Assembly (NCBI RefSeq): GCF_012849095.1
Contig: NZ_CP051680.1
Span: 7,312,001-7,376,000, forward strand
Direction: 5' to 3'
Length of the DNA stretch: 64,000 bases
From: Cohnella herbarum
GTDB taxonomy: Bacteria; Bacillota; Bacilli; Paenibacillales; Paenibacillaceae
Positions 1 to 8,495 of the stretch are shown here, piece by piece; position 1 is the first letter of the stretch; every line of letters begins with the position of its first letter. Both the position numbers and the translations under genes were made by a program. The notes below the pieces were generated by a model. That model was not told the DNA's origin and did not search any database. It saw nothing but the letters and a program-made list of their open reading frames with translations.

Positions 1-1842
1 GTAGGCATTCAATTCGATAACGAGTTGACGGATAACGCCGAGCATTTGCGAACGTTAAAGAGTATGGCGCGGGGAATAGGCATGCAAGCTCCCTTGTATA
101 CGGTAACCGGGTGGGGAGGTCCCGGCGGGGCGCGAATTCCTAAGGACGAAGTGTTGCCTTTATTCGGGGGATACCCGGATCATCCTTGGGACAAGCATAC
201 GAATCCACTGCCGCCCGGGCCGCATTATTTCTTCCATTCCGTGCGTAACGATCCGAGCATCGGAAGCGATCTATTCGGCGAGAAGGCCGCGGAGATCAAA
301 GATTTGGAAGATATCGAACGATACCCCGACGGTTGCTGCGAGCTTGGAGGCGGAGTGCAGATTACCTATCACCGGCGTCCCGTCATTCAGGCGGACGACG
401 TCGCCGCGATGGCGATGATCAAGATCGCCAACGGGTGCAATTTGTTGGGCTATTATATGTATCATGGAGGAACCCAACCGATCGGACAGCTCGCGACGAT
501 GCAAGAATCGAATCCCCAAGGCAATCAGTTGCCCGTTCGCAGCTACGATTTCCAAGCGCCGATCGGGGAGTTCGGCGGAATCCGGGATTCCTATCGCAAG
601 CTCAAGAGGCTTCATCTTTTCGTGCATGATTTCGGCGAACGGTTGGCTCCCATGACCGCGGCGTATCCGCAGGCTCGTCCCTCTTCGCTCGAAGACACCG
701 ATACGGTGCGCGTAGCGGCGAGAACGAACGGGGATAGCGGCTTTCTTTTCTTTAACAATTACCAACGATTGACGGAGATGGCGGACAAGGATGGCGTGCA
801 GGTCGAATTGCGGCTGCCGGGAGGGGATCTGAACGTTCCGGCGAACGGATTTACGCTAAAGAAAGATGCTTATTTCTTCTGGCCGTTCCATATGGACTTG
901 GATGGCGCGCGGTTGAAATATGCGACGGCGCAACCGCTGTGCTTGCTTCGAGGGGACGGAGAAACGACGTACGTTTTCTTCGAGGTTCCGGGCGTTAAGC
1001 CGGAATTCACGTTCGATCCGGCAACCGTAGCCGATGTTCAGGCGAAAGAGGGAACCGTTCTCCCGCAGGACGGAGCGCTCGTCGTGCGCGATCTGTTGTC
1101 GGGATTGGCTTGCGAATTCGTCGTTCGATCCGTTGCGGGACATGTCGTTAAGGTGCTGACGATCACCGAAGAGCAGTCGCTGCATCTGTGGAAAGGGCAG
1201 GCATTCGGGGACGAACGGCTAATTGTCTGCGAAGGGAACGTCGCGTTCGGGGAGGACGATCTGCGTATTAGCGGGACCGGAGCGGATACTTTGGCTTTTG
1301 CGGTTTATCCGCCTGTCGAGCATAGCATTGCTTGCGGGGGCGTCACTCTGACCCCATTTCAAGACAAGATGGACATTTTCCAAACGTTCAAGCCGTCCGC
1401 GCAAACTCGCGAAGTCGAATTCTCATGGAAGCCGACCCGCGATCCTTCGTTAAACGGAGACTTTTTCAAATATTTGTTCGAAGATAAGGGGCAAGAAGGA
1501 GCGGCTCCCGAATGGGAGATTCGCATAGACGCGAAGGCTTTTGACGAAGCGAACGATGTGACGTTGATTATCGACTTTATAGGAGACGTGGCCCAAGCTT
1601 ACATCGGGGGACAATGCATCGCGGACCAGTTCTATAACGGCGTCCCTTGGAGAATAGGCTTGAAGAGATTTCGCGAGGCATTGGCAAGCGAGCCGATCGT
1701 TCTGAAAATTTCTCCTTTACTAAAAAAGAGAGACATTTACATGCCATCCAAACCGCCGGAGGATTGCCGATCTGAGATCTTGGCTCTCTCCGCTGAAGCC
1801 GAGTATACGATAGTCATTGACGATGGCAAGCGGGGGGATTGA
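1..1842 (+). CDS. GH35-type beta-galactosidase, 5'-truncated by the window edge
   Basis: The reading frame is open from base 1, so the N-terminus lies outside the window; an internal TTG at 25 is not the start. The first residues, VGIQFDNEL, match the beta-strand that carries the acid/base Glu in GH35 enzymes (usually QxENEY). Further on come ELGGG, the expected nucleophile region, and GYYMYHGGT, which resembles the GH35 YMxHGGTN strand. The remaining roughly 400 residues are beta-rich and fit the accessory domains of the family. It should release terminal galactose from oligosaccharides, probably inside the cell, but the signal-peptide region is not visible. The next gene, a GH29 fucosidase, starts 5 bp after the stop, so the two are probably co-transcribed and may process fucosylated or galactosylated side chains such as those of xyloglucan (inference). 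A related family-35-like hydrolase with a different specificity is possible. Confidence 0.8.
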   Translation, partial: VGIQFDNELTDNAEHLRTLKSMARGIGMQAPLYTVTGWGGPGGARIPKDEVLPLFGGYPDHPWDKHTNPLPPGPHYFFHSVRNDPSIGSDLFGEKAAEIKDLEDIERYPDGCCELGGGVQITYHRRPVIQADDVAAMAMIKIANGCNLLGYYMYHGGTQPIGQLATMQESNPQGNQLPVRSYDFQAPIGEFGGIRDSYRKLKRLHLFVHDFGERLAPMTAAYPQARPSSLEDTDTVRVAARTNGDSGFLFFNNYQRLTEMADKDGVQVELRLPGGDLNVPANGFTLKKDAYFFWPFHMDLDGARLKYATAQPLCLLRGDGETTYVFFEVPGVKPEFTFDPATVADVQAKEGTVLPQDGALVVRDLLSGLACEFVVRSVAGHVVKVLTITEEQSLHLWKGQAFGDERLIVCEGNVAFGEDDLRISGTGADTLAFAVYPPVEHSIACGGVTLTPFQDKMDIFQTFKPSAQTREVEFSWKPTRDPSLNGDFFKYLFEDKGQEGAAPEWEIRIDAKAFDEANDVTLIIDFIGDVAQAYIGGQCIADQFYNGVPWRIGLKRFREALASEPIVLKISPLLKKRDIYMPSKPPEDCRSEILALSAEAEYTIVIDDGKRGD

Positions 1843-1847
1843 AGCCT

Positions 1848-3332
1848 ATGAACGATAAGAATGTGGGTCCATTGCAAAAGGAAAGGTTGCGGAAAATAGA
1901 CAAGGTCATCCATGAGGGAAGTTACGAAGCGGAATGGTATTCCCTAGGCAAGTATTCCATTCCTTCCTGGTACGAGGACGCGAAGTTCGGCATTTTCGTC
2001 CATTGGGGCGTGTACTCCGTTCCCGCTTTCGGTAGCGAGTGGTACGCGAGGCAGATGTATCAAGAGGGAATGCCGGCTTACGAGCACCACGTCAATACTT
2101 ACGGAACGCAGGACAAGTTCGGTTATAAGGATTTCATCCCTCTGTTCAAAGCGGAAAAATTCAATGCGGACGAATGGGTGTCTCTCTTCAAGCAATCGGG
2201 CGCGAAGTTCTTCGTGCCGGTAGCGGAGCACCACGACGGATTCCCGATGTACGATTGTCCGTTCACGGAATGGAATTCGGCGCGCATGGGACCGCAACGC
2301 GACGTCATACGAGAATTGGCCGATGCCGCGCGCCGCCAGCACCTCGTGTTCGGGGTATCGAGCCATCGGGCGGAAAATTGGTGGTTCTTTAACGGAGGAA
2401 CGACGTTCGATTCCGACGTTCAAGATCCCCGGAACGCGGGCTTATACGGTCCGGCTCAGCCTTGCGATCCGAACCGATGGGTTCCGGCGACCCAACCGAA
2501 CGAACCGTTCCTCGACGATTGGCTGGCGCGGACTTGCGATCTCATCGAACGTTATGAACCGCAGCTGCTGTGGTTCGATTGGTGGATCAGCCAGCCTGCC
2601 TTCAAGCCATATCTGAAGCGGCTGGCCGCCTATTATTACAACCTGGGTCTGGAATGGAAGCGGGGAGTCGCAATCAATTACAAGGACGACGCTTTCGCCG
2701 AGGGGACGGCGGTCTTCGACGTTGAGCGCGGGCAACTGTCGGACATCCGGCCATTGTTCTGGCAAACGGACACTTCCGTTTCCGAAAATTCCTGGTCTCA
2801 TATCAGCCATCATAAATATAAAACGGCGGAAAGCTTGATCGGGGATTTGATCGACATCGTGAGCAAGAACGGGGCGCTGTTGCTGAACGTCGGTCCGCGC
2901 GCCGACGGTACGATCCCGGAGCAAGAACAGGACATTCTTCTCCGAATCGGACAGTGGCTCGCCGTTAACGGGGAAGCCATCTACAGCACGCGTCCTTGGA
3001 AAGTATTCGGGGAAGGCCCGACGCGCGTGGAGAGCGGTTCGTTCAACGACACCAAACGTTCGGCGTTCACGTCCCGCGATATCCGGTTCACGGTCAATAA
3101 GGATCGCCTATATGCGATCGTCATGGCGCCCCCGGATGACGGAAAAGTCGTCATTCAATCGTTGTCCGACTCGCTTCGCTTATATCCGCAAGCAATCGAA
3201 TCCGTAGAGATGCTGGGCTACCGAGGCTCCGTGGACTGGTCCCGCGGGGAGGACGGCTTGACGATTACGTTGCCGTCCGACTACTCTGCGCAGGGAGCGT
3301 TCGCGTTCCGGATTACTCGATTGGGAATCTAA
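1848..3332 (+). CDS. GH29 alpha-L-fucosidase
   Basis: This is a 494-residue protein without a signal peptide, so it probably acts in the cytoplasm on imported fucosylated oligosaccharides. The N-terminal half is a GH29 catalytic barrel: WYEDAKFGIFVHWG near residue 45, VAEHHDGFPMYD near 130, and LLWFDWW near 240, where Asp244 is the expected nucleophile. A GALLLNVGPRADG segment near 340 is also typical of GH29. The C-terminal part is a beta-sandwich. The frame also opens with a TTG at 1839 overlapping the upstream stop, but the ATG at 1848 has better spacing from the G-rich ribosome binding site at 1832-1837. It is followed by a strong hairpin that separates it from the convergent dehydrogenase gene. 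Confidence 0.88.
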   Translation: MNDKNVGPLQKERLRKIDKVIHEGSYEAEWYSLGKYSIPSWYEDAKFGIFVHWGVYSVPAFGSEWYARQMYQEGMPAYEHHVNTYGTQDKFGYKDFIPLFKAEKFNADEWVSLFKQSGAKFFVPVAEHHDGFPMYDCPFTEWNSARMGPQRDVIRELADAARRQHLVFGVSSHRAENWWFFNGGTTFDSDVQDPRNAGLYGPAQPCDPNRWVPATQPNEPFLDDWLARTCDLIERYEPQLLWFDWWISQPAFKPYLKRLAAYYYNLGLEWKRGVAINYKDDAFAEGTAVFDVERGQLSDIRPLFWQTDTSVSENSWSHISHHKYKTAESLIGDLIDIVSKNGALLLNVGPRADGTIPEQEQDILLRIGQWLAVNGEAIYSTRPWKVFGEGPTRVESGSFNDTKRSAFTSRDIRFTVNKDRLYAIVMAPPDDGKVVIQSLSDSLRLYPQAIESVEMLGYRGSVDWSRGEDGLTITLPSDYSAQGAFAFRITRLGI

Positions 3333-3367
3333 GTCACGCCTGACGTTCAAGTAACGATCGCAAAGGA

Positions 3368-3415
3368 AAGAGGACGGAGAAGGACACCGCGGCGCGGTCC
3401 CTTCTCCGTCCTCTT
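3368..3415. terminator. Bidirectional terminator between convergent genes
   Basis: A near-perfect hairpin has arms GAGGACGGAGAAGG (3370-3383) and CCTTCTCCGTCCTC (3400-3413) closed by a GC-rich loop. It lies between the fucosidase gene (plus) and the SDR gene (minus) and overlaps the SDR stop codon. The T-run is weak in both directions. Confidence 0.75.
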
Positions 3416-4181
3416 AATTTTCGCTAGCGCTCGCCAGATGGCCGCCGTCGACGACCAGCGTCGAGCCGGTGACGAAGGAAGATTCGTCGGAAGCAAGGAA
3501 CAGGAAGCAGTTCGCCACTTCCTCGATCGTGCCGAGTCGTTTCATCGGCGTGCGGTCCGAATACGGAGGCAAGTTGTCCTTGATCCTTAAAGCGCGGTCC
3601 AGCGGCGTATCGATCAGACCCGGCGCTACCGAGTTGACTCGGATGCCGTGCGGGGCCAGTTCGACGGCCATGGATTGGGTCAGCAGCACGACGCCCGCTT
3701 TGGAGGCGTTGTAATGCGCCAACATAGCGCTCGAAGACAGGCCGTTCTTCGAACTCATGTTAACGATGCTGCCGCCGGTTCCTTGCTGCATCATTCTCTG
3801 GGCGACAAGCTGACATAACTGGAACGTGGCGTTCAGGTTCACGTTGATCACTTGATTCCAGCGATCGGGCGCGATGTCCAGAAAAGGTTCCCTGAAGGCT
3901 ATGCCCGCATTGTTCACGAGAACGTCGATGCCGTTCCAGCGGTCCATGGCTGCGATGGCCTGCTTCTCTAATTGTTCCGGTAGGCCGACGTCGCATACGA
4001 GAAATTGCGCAGACTCGCCTTGACCGGCCGCGACCAGCTCGGCTTGGAGTTCCTTTAGATCTTCCTCGTTGCGGTCCATGACCGAGACGAGAGCGCCTTC
4101 GTTAAGAAAGCGTTGGACGATACCTTTACCGATGCCTCTCGCACCGCCGGTCACGACTGCTCTTTTGCCGGACAATCTCAT
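3414..4181 (-). CDS. SDR-family NAD(P)-dependent dehydrogenase
   Basis: This is a 255-residue classical short-chain dehydrogenase/reductase. It shows the TGGARGIG dinucleotide motif near residue 12, NNAG near 92, a catalytic Ser region and the YNASK (YxxxK) active site near 160, and ends with the usual VTGSTLVVDGG segment. The frame is open further upstream, but the ATG at 4181 is where the family fold begins. It is the last gene of the minus-strand operon SBP-permease-permease-RraA-SDR, so it probably oxidises the imported sugar or a sugar acid from it. Because a fucosidase lies next door, a role in non-phosphorylative L-fucose breakdown (a 2-keto-3-deoxyfuconate dehydrogenase type) is a reasonable guess, but the sequence does not prove it. 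Confidence 0.87.
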   Translation of the reverse strand: MRLSGKRAVVTGGARGIGKGIVQRFLNEGALVSVMDRNEEDLKELQAELVAAGQGESAQFLVCDVGLPEQLEKQAIAAMDRWNGIDVLVNNAGIAFREPFLDIAPDRWNQVINVNLNATFQLCQLVAQRMMQQGTGGSIVNMSSKNGLSSSAMLAHYNASKAGVVLLTQSMAVELAPHGIRVNSVAPGLIDTPLDRALRIKDNLPPYSDRTPMKRLGTIEEVANCFLFLASDESSFVTGSTLVVDGGHLASASEN

Positions 4182-4221
4182 CTTTCCGTCACTCCGTTTC
4201 TTGAAGATGGCTTCATTCGGC

Positions 4222-4893
4222 TTATAGTACGCCGTATTTGTCGTAAACATCGCGCAGGAACTTGCCGTCCAGCAATTCCATGCGGCTTGCGTTTTCGCGG
4301 GTCGCTTTGTTCATCGCCATGTCGTAAACTTCATCGAACAATTGTTGAGGAATGACGACGACGCCGTCCCGGTCTCCGAAAATAATGTCGCCCGGCATCA
4401 CGTTTACGCCGCCGCATTGGACTTGGCAGTCATAGTCGATTACCATTCCGCGGCCGCGGGAATCAACGGGTTTCGTACCGGTTGCGAAGACGGGGAAGTC
4501 GAGCTCGAGAATCTTCTTCGTGTCGCGGATCAGTCCGTCGACGACGGCGCCGTGAGCTCCGCGCATCTTGGAAGCGGTGGAAAGAAGCTCGCCCCACAGT
4601 CCGTTGCGGATCGATTCGTTCGTGCAGCCGATCAGCACTTCGCCCGGTTTAACGCTGTCGATCGCTTCGATTTCCTTCGAATAAGGATTGTCCGTCACGT
4701 GATAGACGTCAACCGCCAGAACCGTCTTTGCCCGGCCCACGAGAACCCAATCGTTGTTGATCGGATTGATATTTTCGCGCATGGCTTGATTGCGGTATCC
4801 GAGTTCGTCCAATGTATCGCAAATAACGGCTGCGTATAAGGTCTTTTTCATTTCTTCGAATTTCTGCTGTTCGGTCAGTTGTTGTGCGTTCAT
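4222..4893 (-). CDS. RraA-like family protein (possible aldolase or decarboxylase)
   Basis: This 223-residue protein belongs to the RraA / 4-hydroxy-4-methyl-2-oxoglutarate aldolase fold family. Supporting segments are VICDTLDELGYR near residue 24, GELLSTASKMRGAHGAVVDG near 102-121 followed by RDT, and GDRDGVVVIP near 178. In catalytic members the Arg and Asp of the GxxxRD region bind substrate and metal; both are present here (LIRDT). Members of this family encoded beside sugar transporters are thought to act on 2-keto acids rather than on RNase E, which fits a Gram-positive host. It sits 40 bp upstream of the SDR and 32 bp downstream of the permease gene, in one operon. The precise substrate is unknown. 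Confidence 0.8.
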   Translation of the reverse strand: MNAQQLTEQQKFEEMKKTLYAAVICDTLDELGYRNQAMRENINPINNDWVLVGRAKTVLAVDVYHVTDNPYSKEIEAIDSVKPGEVLIGCTNESIRNGLWGELLSTASKMRGAHGAVVDGLIRDTKKILELDFPVFATGTKPVDSRGRGMVIDYDCQVQCGGVNVMPGDIIFGDRDGVVVIPQQLFDEVYDMAMNKATRENASRMELLDGKFLRDVYDKYGVL

Positions 4894-4925
4894 AGTAAAT
4901 CTCTCCCTTTAATTGTGAGTTGTTG

Positions 4926-5765
4926 TTATCCTTTGACCGCGCCGGCCGACAATCCTTTGACGAAAAACCGTTGGAAGCTGACGAATAGGATCAGGACGGG
5001 AGCCAGCACGATCGTAATGCCCCCGAACAGCAGGCTCATGTCGGCCATGCCTCTTCCGGCAAAAAACTTGTACAACGATACGCTGATCGTCGGGATGTCC
5101 CGCGAATTGACCATGACTAAAGGCAACAACAGATCGTTCCATACGTAGATGAATTGCAGAATGAATAGGCTGGCCGTGATGGGTTGAAGCATCGGAAAAA
5201 TAATTTGCAAGAACGTGCGCGCGGGAGAACATCCGTCGATATATGCCGCTTCTTCCAACTCGCGCGGCACGGACCGCATAAACCCGGCGTATACGAAAAT
5301 CGCGAAAGGCGAGATGACCGCCATATAAACCAATGAAATTCCGAGCAGCGTGTTGTTAAGCCCGAGTGCTTTCATATTGTGAATGATCGGGATGAACGCG
5401 GCTTGCATCGGAATGAGTATTCCCGACAAGAAAACCCAATACATCGCTCCGAAAATCTTAGATTCGAACCTGGCCACGGCATATGCCGCGAATGAGGAGA
5501 GCAATACGCCGCCGATAACGGCGATCGCTTCGATGGAAAGCGTCGTTCCGTATGCCTTCAGAACATTCATTTTCTCCCAAGCATGAACGATGTTGTCGAA
5601 TCCGACTTTGAAAGTCGGGAAGCCGAGCGGATCCGTGATGATTTCCTTATTGGTCTTGAACGTGTTGATGACGACTAGATAGAGCGGTATCGAGACGATG
5701 AGCGCGAGCACCCAAGTGAGGAGTCCGATCCCGGCATTCATCCATTTTTCGCGCCGATTGTTCAT
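4926..5765 (-). CDS. Carbohydrate ABC transporter permease (MalG type)
   Basis: This 279-residue membrane protein has about six hydrophobic segments. The EAA loop (ELEEAAYIDGCSPARTFLQI near residues 165-185) contacts the ATPase. It ends with the FVKGLSAGAVKG tail characteristic of MalG-like CUT1 permeases. It overlaps the upstream MalF-type gene by 4 bp (ATGA), which indicates translational coupling. No ATPase gene is present in the operon, so it must use a shared MsmX-type ATPase encoded elsewhere, as is common in Bacilli. Confidence 0.92.
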   Translation of the reverse strand: MNNRREKWMNAGIGLLTWVLALIVSIPLYLVVINTFKTNKEIITDPLGFPTFKVGFDNIVHAWEKMNVLKAYGTTLSIEAIAVIGGVLLSSFAAYAVARFESKIFGAMYWVFLSGILIPMQAAFIPIIHNMKALGLNNTLLGISLVYMAVISPFAIFVYAGFMRSVPRELEEAAYIDGCSPARTFLQIIFPMLQPITASLFILQFIYVWNDLLLPLVMVNSRDIPTISVSLYKFFAGRGMADMSLLFGGITIVLAPVLILFVSFQRFFVKGLSAGAVKG

Positions 5766-6646
5766 TCTCCATGCGCCCCCTTCTCGATTTTTCTGGATAC
5801 GCCGACGAAGAAGAAAGTAATGACCAGCGCCAGAAGGGTCAGCACGAATGAAGCGGCCATGCCGTACGACAACTCGGACGACTGGAAGGCGAACCGATAA
5901 ATCCGGATGGCGAGCGTCTCGCTCGCGTTCGCGGGACCTCCGCCCGTGAGTGCGAACGGCAAGTCGAAGATGCGGATACCGTTAGCGAGTCCGATCAAGA
6001 CGTTTACCGTAATGCCCGGCGTAATCAACGGAAGCGTAACGTGATAGAAAATGCTGGGTTTGGAAGCTCCGTCGATCATGGCCGCTTCTTTCATCTCGGG
6101 CGACACGCCTTGAAGCGCGGCCAGATAGATAATGATAACCGGCCCCATCATCTGCCAGACGGAAATGACGATGATCGACCACACGACGTGATCCGGGGAA
6201 TCGATCCACGGAATGGTCACTCGTCCTCCGGTCAGTTGGCCAAGCGTTTCGTTGAGCATCCCGCTATTGGCGTCGAGTATGTAGCGCCAGATGAAGGCGG
6301 CTACGACAACGGGAATGATATTAGGTAGATAGAACAGCGAGCGAAGCAGACTTTTGGACTTCATTTGGCGATCGAGAAGCATAGCGAATGCCAAACCGCA
6401 CAGATTCGTTAGAATGGCGGCTGATATTCCGATCATCAACGTACGTTTGACGGATTCCACGAACGAAGGGTCGTCGAAGATGTTTCGGTAGTTTTCGAAT
6501 CCGATCCAGTGGTAAGCGCCAATCCCTTTCCAATCGGTGAGACTATAGTAGAAGGATTGCAATACCGGAAGAAAGAGAAACGCGAACAAGACGACCGTGA
6601 TCGGAAGCATGAAGGCTACGCCGGTCCAAAACATTTTTTTCTGCAA
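5762..6646 (-). CDS. Carbohydrate ABC transporter permease (MalF type)
   Basis: This 294-residue protein starts with a membrane segment (MLPITVVLFAFLFLPVLQSFYYSLTDW region) typical of MalF/UgpA-like CUT1 permeases. The EAA loop reads MKEAAMIDGASKPSIFYHVT near residue 190, and ALTGGGPANASETLAIRIYR follows. It pairs with the MalG-type protein encoded next. A stable hairpin lies between this gene and the binding-protein gene upstream and probably lowers its expression relative to the binding protein. Confidence 0.92.
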   Translation of the reverse strand: MQKKMFWTGVAFMLPITVVLFAFLFLPVLQSFYYSLTDWKGIGAYHWIGFENYRNIFDDPSFVESVKRTLMIGISAAILTNLCGLAFAMLLDRQMKSKSLLRSLFYLPNIIPVVVAAFIWRYILDANSGMLNETLGQLTGGRVTIPWIDSPDHVVWSIIVISVWQMMGPVIIIYLAALQGVSPEMKEAAMIDGASKPSIFYHVTLPLITPGITVNVLIGLANGIRIFDLPFALTGGGPANASETLAIRIYRFAFQSSELSYGMAASFVLTLLALVITFFFVGVSRKIEKGAHGE

Positions 6647-6683
6647 AGGCCTTCACCTCCGGCTAATTTCGGGTAAGGGTGGA

Positions 6684-6732
6684 GAGGGACAATCAAAAAC
6701 CAGGGCTCGGAGCCCGGCTTTTGATTGCCCTC
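6684..6732 (-). terminator. Intercistronic hairpin between binding-protein and permease genes
   Basis: A long stem pairs GAGGGACAATCAAAA with TTTTGATTGCCCTC and continues through CC and GGGCTC/GAGCCC, with two one-base bulges. There is no long U-run after it on the minus strand. It probably acts as a partial attenuator or as a 3' stabiliser of the binding-protein mRNA, giving excess binding protein over permeases. This is a common arrangement; the function here is inferred. Confidence 0.65.
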
Positions 6733-6754
6733 GCATTATCTTGCCGGCAATCGC

Positions 6755-8071
6755 TTATTTGGATTTTGTGCCGTCGTACGCTTTGATGAATTTGTTAATG
6801 GCGGAGTCAAGCTTACCGTCGAACGTATACTGTTGGGCGGCTTGGCCGAGCGCGATCCAAGTCGGGCTTGGGATCGGGCCGGTGTTCGCGAACGAGACGA
6901 CGCGGTCCGTGTTCAACCAGTTCGGCACGTCGCTGTAAGAAGCGTCGAGCTCGCCTACGCCGGTAATCGCCGACATGTTGCCTTTGGCTTTCTGTACTTG
7001 CACGTAGTTGCCCGCCTCGCCGAACAGCCAGTTCAGGAACGTCTTCGCTTCTTCGATGTGTTTGGATTGAGCGTTAAGCGCAAGTCCGTCTTCCGGTACG
7101 AAGATGTAAGGGTTAGCGGCTTCGTCCATATAAGGAAGATTCATGAATCCGAGATCGAGATCCGCGTTCAAGCCGCGGTAAGTTCCTGCTTCCCAAGTTC
7201 CGCCGAGTACCATTGCGGATTCGCCGGAAGTGAAAGCTTGTTGAGCGATCGAATATTCGTTGGTGAAGCTGCCGGTACGTACATACTGGTTCAGTTCCTT
7301 GAAACGCTCGAAGCCTTGTTGCAGAACGGCGCGATTCTCGGGAATCGACCAGTCGACCTTGTTCGCGAGGTAGGCTTCCTTAAAGGCGGGATCCTTGATC
7401 GCCTGAGCGCCGAATGCCCAGTGGAAAACGTTGCCGATTCCGGTTTCCCATTTGGAGGAATAGACGAGCAAATCTTTGCCGGAATCTTTCATTTTCTTGC
7501 CGAGCGCCATCAGCTCTTCCCATGTTTTCGGAGGCTCGGAGTAACCGGCGGCCGCCAATGCGGCTTTATCATACGGAAGGCCCAGTACGCCTACGCCCAT
7601 AGAGAAGTTAGCGATTTTGCCATTAACCGTAGATGCGTTCTTCACGGATTCCGCATAGCCCTTCATGGCTTCCATGTCCGTAAGGTCGGCGAGGTAGCCC
7701 GCTTGATCGGCCATCTGCGTCGTTACGTGACCGATGTTGACTTGATACAGATCCGGAACTTCGCCGGACGAGATGCGAATGCGCAACGTATCGAAGATGC
7801 TGCCGTCGGGAATGCTTTCGACTTTTACTTTAATATTAGGATGACTGGATTCGAATTGCTCGATCAACTGGTCTTGGATGCCGCCGAGAATCGATTCCGC
7901 GATCAGCATGTTCAGTTCGACCTTCTCTCCCGAAGGCTTGGCGTTCGAACTGGATGGGGCAGGGGTCTGGGAAGCGTTATTTTCCTTGTTCTTGTCGCCT
8001 CCGCAGGCGGACAACATTGCCGTTAACATCGCCATTACGATAATAAGCACTGACCATTTCTTAGTTTTCAT
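6755..8071 (-). CDS. Sugar-binding lipoprotein of an ABC importer
   Basis: This 438-residue extracellular solute-binding protein of family 1 begins with a lipoprotein signal; its lipobox LSAC places the modified Cys at residue 22. A low-complexity linker rich in N, S and P follows. Internal segments such as LNMLIAESI, HPNIKVKVE and GEAGNYVQVQKAKG are typical of oligosaccharide-binding proteins. It is the first gene of the operon with two permeases, the RraA-like protein and the SDR. A GGGAGG ribosome binding site precedes ATG 8071. Its promoter carries a palindromic site just downstream of the -10 box that also occurs before the divergent iclR gene, so IclR is the likely repressor. Confidence 0.92.
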   Translation of the reverse strand: MKTKKWSVLIIVMAMLTAMLSACGGDKNKENNASQTPAPSSSNAKPSGEKVELNMLIAESILGGIQDQLIEQFESSHPNIKVKVESIPDGSIFDTLRIRISSGEVPDLYQVNIGHVTTQMADQAGYLADLTDMEAMKGYAESVKNASTVNGKIANFSMGVGVLGLPYDKAALAAAGYSEPPKTWEELMALGKKMKDSGKDLLVYSSKWETGIGNVFHWAFGAQAIKDPAFKEAYLANKVDWSIPENRAVLQQGFERFKELNQYVRTGSFTNEYSIAQQAFTSGESAMVLGGTWEAGTYRGLNADLDLGFMNLPYMDEAANPYIFVPEDGLALNAQSKHIEEAKTFLNWLFGEAGNYVQVQKAKGNMSAITGVGELDASYSDVPNWLNTDRVVSFANTGPIPSPTWIALGQAAQQYTFDGKLDSAINKFIKAYDGTKSK

Positions 8072-8231
8072 AGTAGATCCTCCCTAGTCGGTCCTCGGTT
8101 TGTTCTGCTCTTTTAGCTAGGTTTGCTTATGTGGCGCGTTGACCGCCCGTTCACCCCTTTATTTTCATATCCTTTATTGCGACCGAATTCGCATAGCGTT
8201 GCGTTATAAGAATTCGGTTACTGCCATTTAT

Positions 8232-8244
8232 TAAACAGTGTTTA
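8232..8244. promoter_or_regulatory. Candidate IclR operator 1, TAAACA-G-TGTTTA
   Basis: This is a perfect inverted repeat with 6-bp arms and a 1-bp centre. On the minus strand it lies about 8-20 bp downstream of the start predicted from the TTGACA/TACACT promoter, a classic repressor position. The same architecture recurs at 8483-8495. Assignment to the neighbouring IclR protein is inference. Confidence 0.6.
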
Positions 8245-8258
8245 CCCTGTTAAACTCG

Positions 8259-8287
8259 AGTGTAAAGTGATCGATTTACGATGTCAA
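8259..8287 (-). promoter_or_regulatory. Sigma-A promoter of the sugar-import operon
   Basis: On the minus strand, TTGACA (8287-8282) is followed by a 17-bp spacer and TACACT (8264-8259). Transcription would start near 8252 and leave an untranslated leader of about 180 nt before the binding-protein ATG. Confidence 0.7.
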
Positions 8288-8342
8288 GAAAAAACTAGAT
8301 AACCTAACGTATGAAAATGAGTGTATTCGTTTTCAATTTCGA

Positions 8343-8356
8343 GTAAAACGCTTGCA
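8343..8356 (-). promoter_or_regulatory. Possible catabolite-response (cre-like) element
   Basis: On the minus strand TGCAAGCGTTTTAC matches the CcpA consensus TGNAANCGNWNNCA except at the last two bases. It lies about 60 bp upstream of the importer promoter. The position is not the usual one for repression, so this is tentative. Confidence 0.3.
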
Positions 8357-8408
8357 ATAGATTATTCTGCGACTATTGAGTTAGGTTTTCTGTCATCTAT
8401 ATCGTGTA

Positions 8409-8437
8409 TTGCCTCCTATAGTGGATTCCTTTATAAT
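8409..8437 (+). promoter_or_regulatory. Sigma-A promoter of iclR
   Basis: TTGCCT (8409-8414), a 17-bp spacer and TATAAT (8432-8437). Transcription would begin about 55 bp before the iclR start codon, placing operator 2 within the untranslated leader. Confidence 0.65.
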
Positions 8438-8482
8438 GAAATTATCTAACAATTGACTGTTCATTTCTTTGTGTACTTTTTA

Positions 8483-8495
8483 TAAACGTCGTTTA
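8483..8495. promoter_or_regulatory. Candidate IclR operator 2, TAAACG-T-CGTTTA
   Basis: This perfect inverted repeat has 6-bp arms and a 1-bp centre and ends 3 bp before the iclR ATG at 8499. It has the same form, TAAACR-N-YGTTTA, as the site at 8232-8244. It sits where a ribosome binding site is expected, and no clear one is visible, so iclR translation or transcription may be autoregulated here. Confidence 0.55.

Noticed and set aside
271..765. Antisense frames inside the GH35 and other genes (many of 60-180 codons)
   Set aside because: They are shadows of GC-rich coding sequence on the other strand, without ribosome binding sites or recognisable domains.
6725..8026. A 433-codon plus-strand frame opposite the binding-protein gene
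   Set aside because: The minus-strand frame has a lipoprotein signal, family motifs and a ribosome binding site; the plus-strand frame has none of these and is an antisense shadow.
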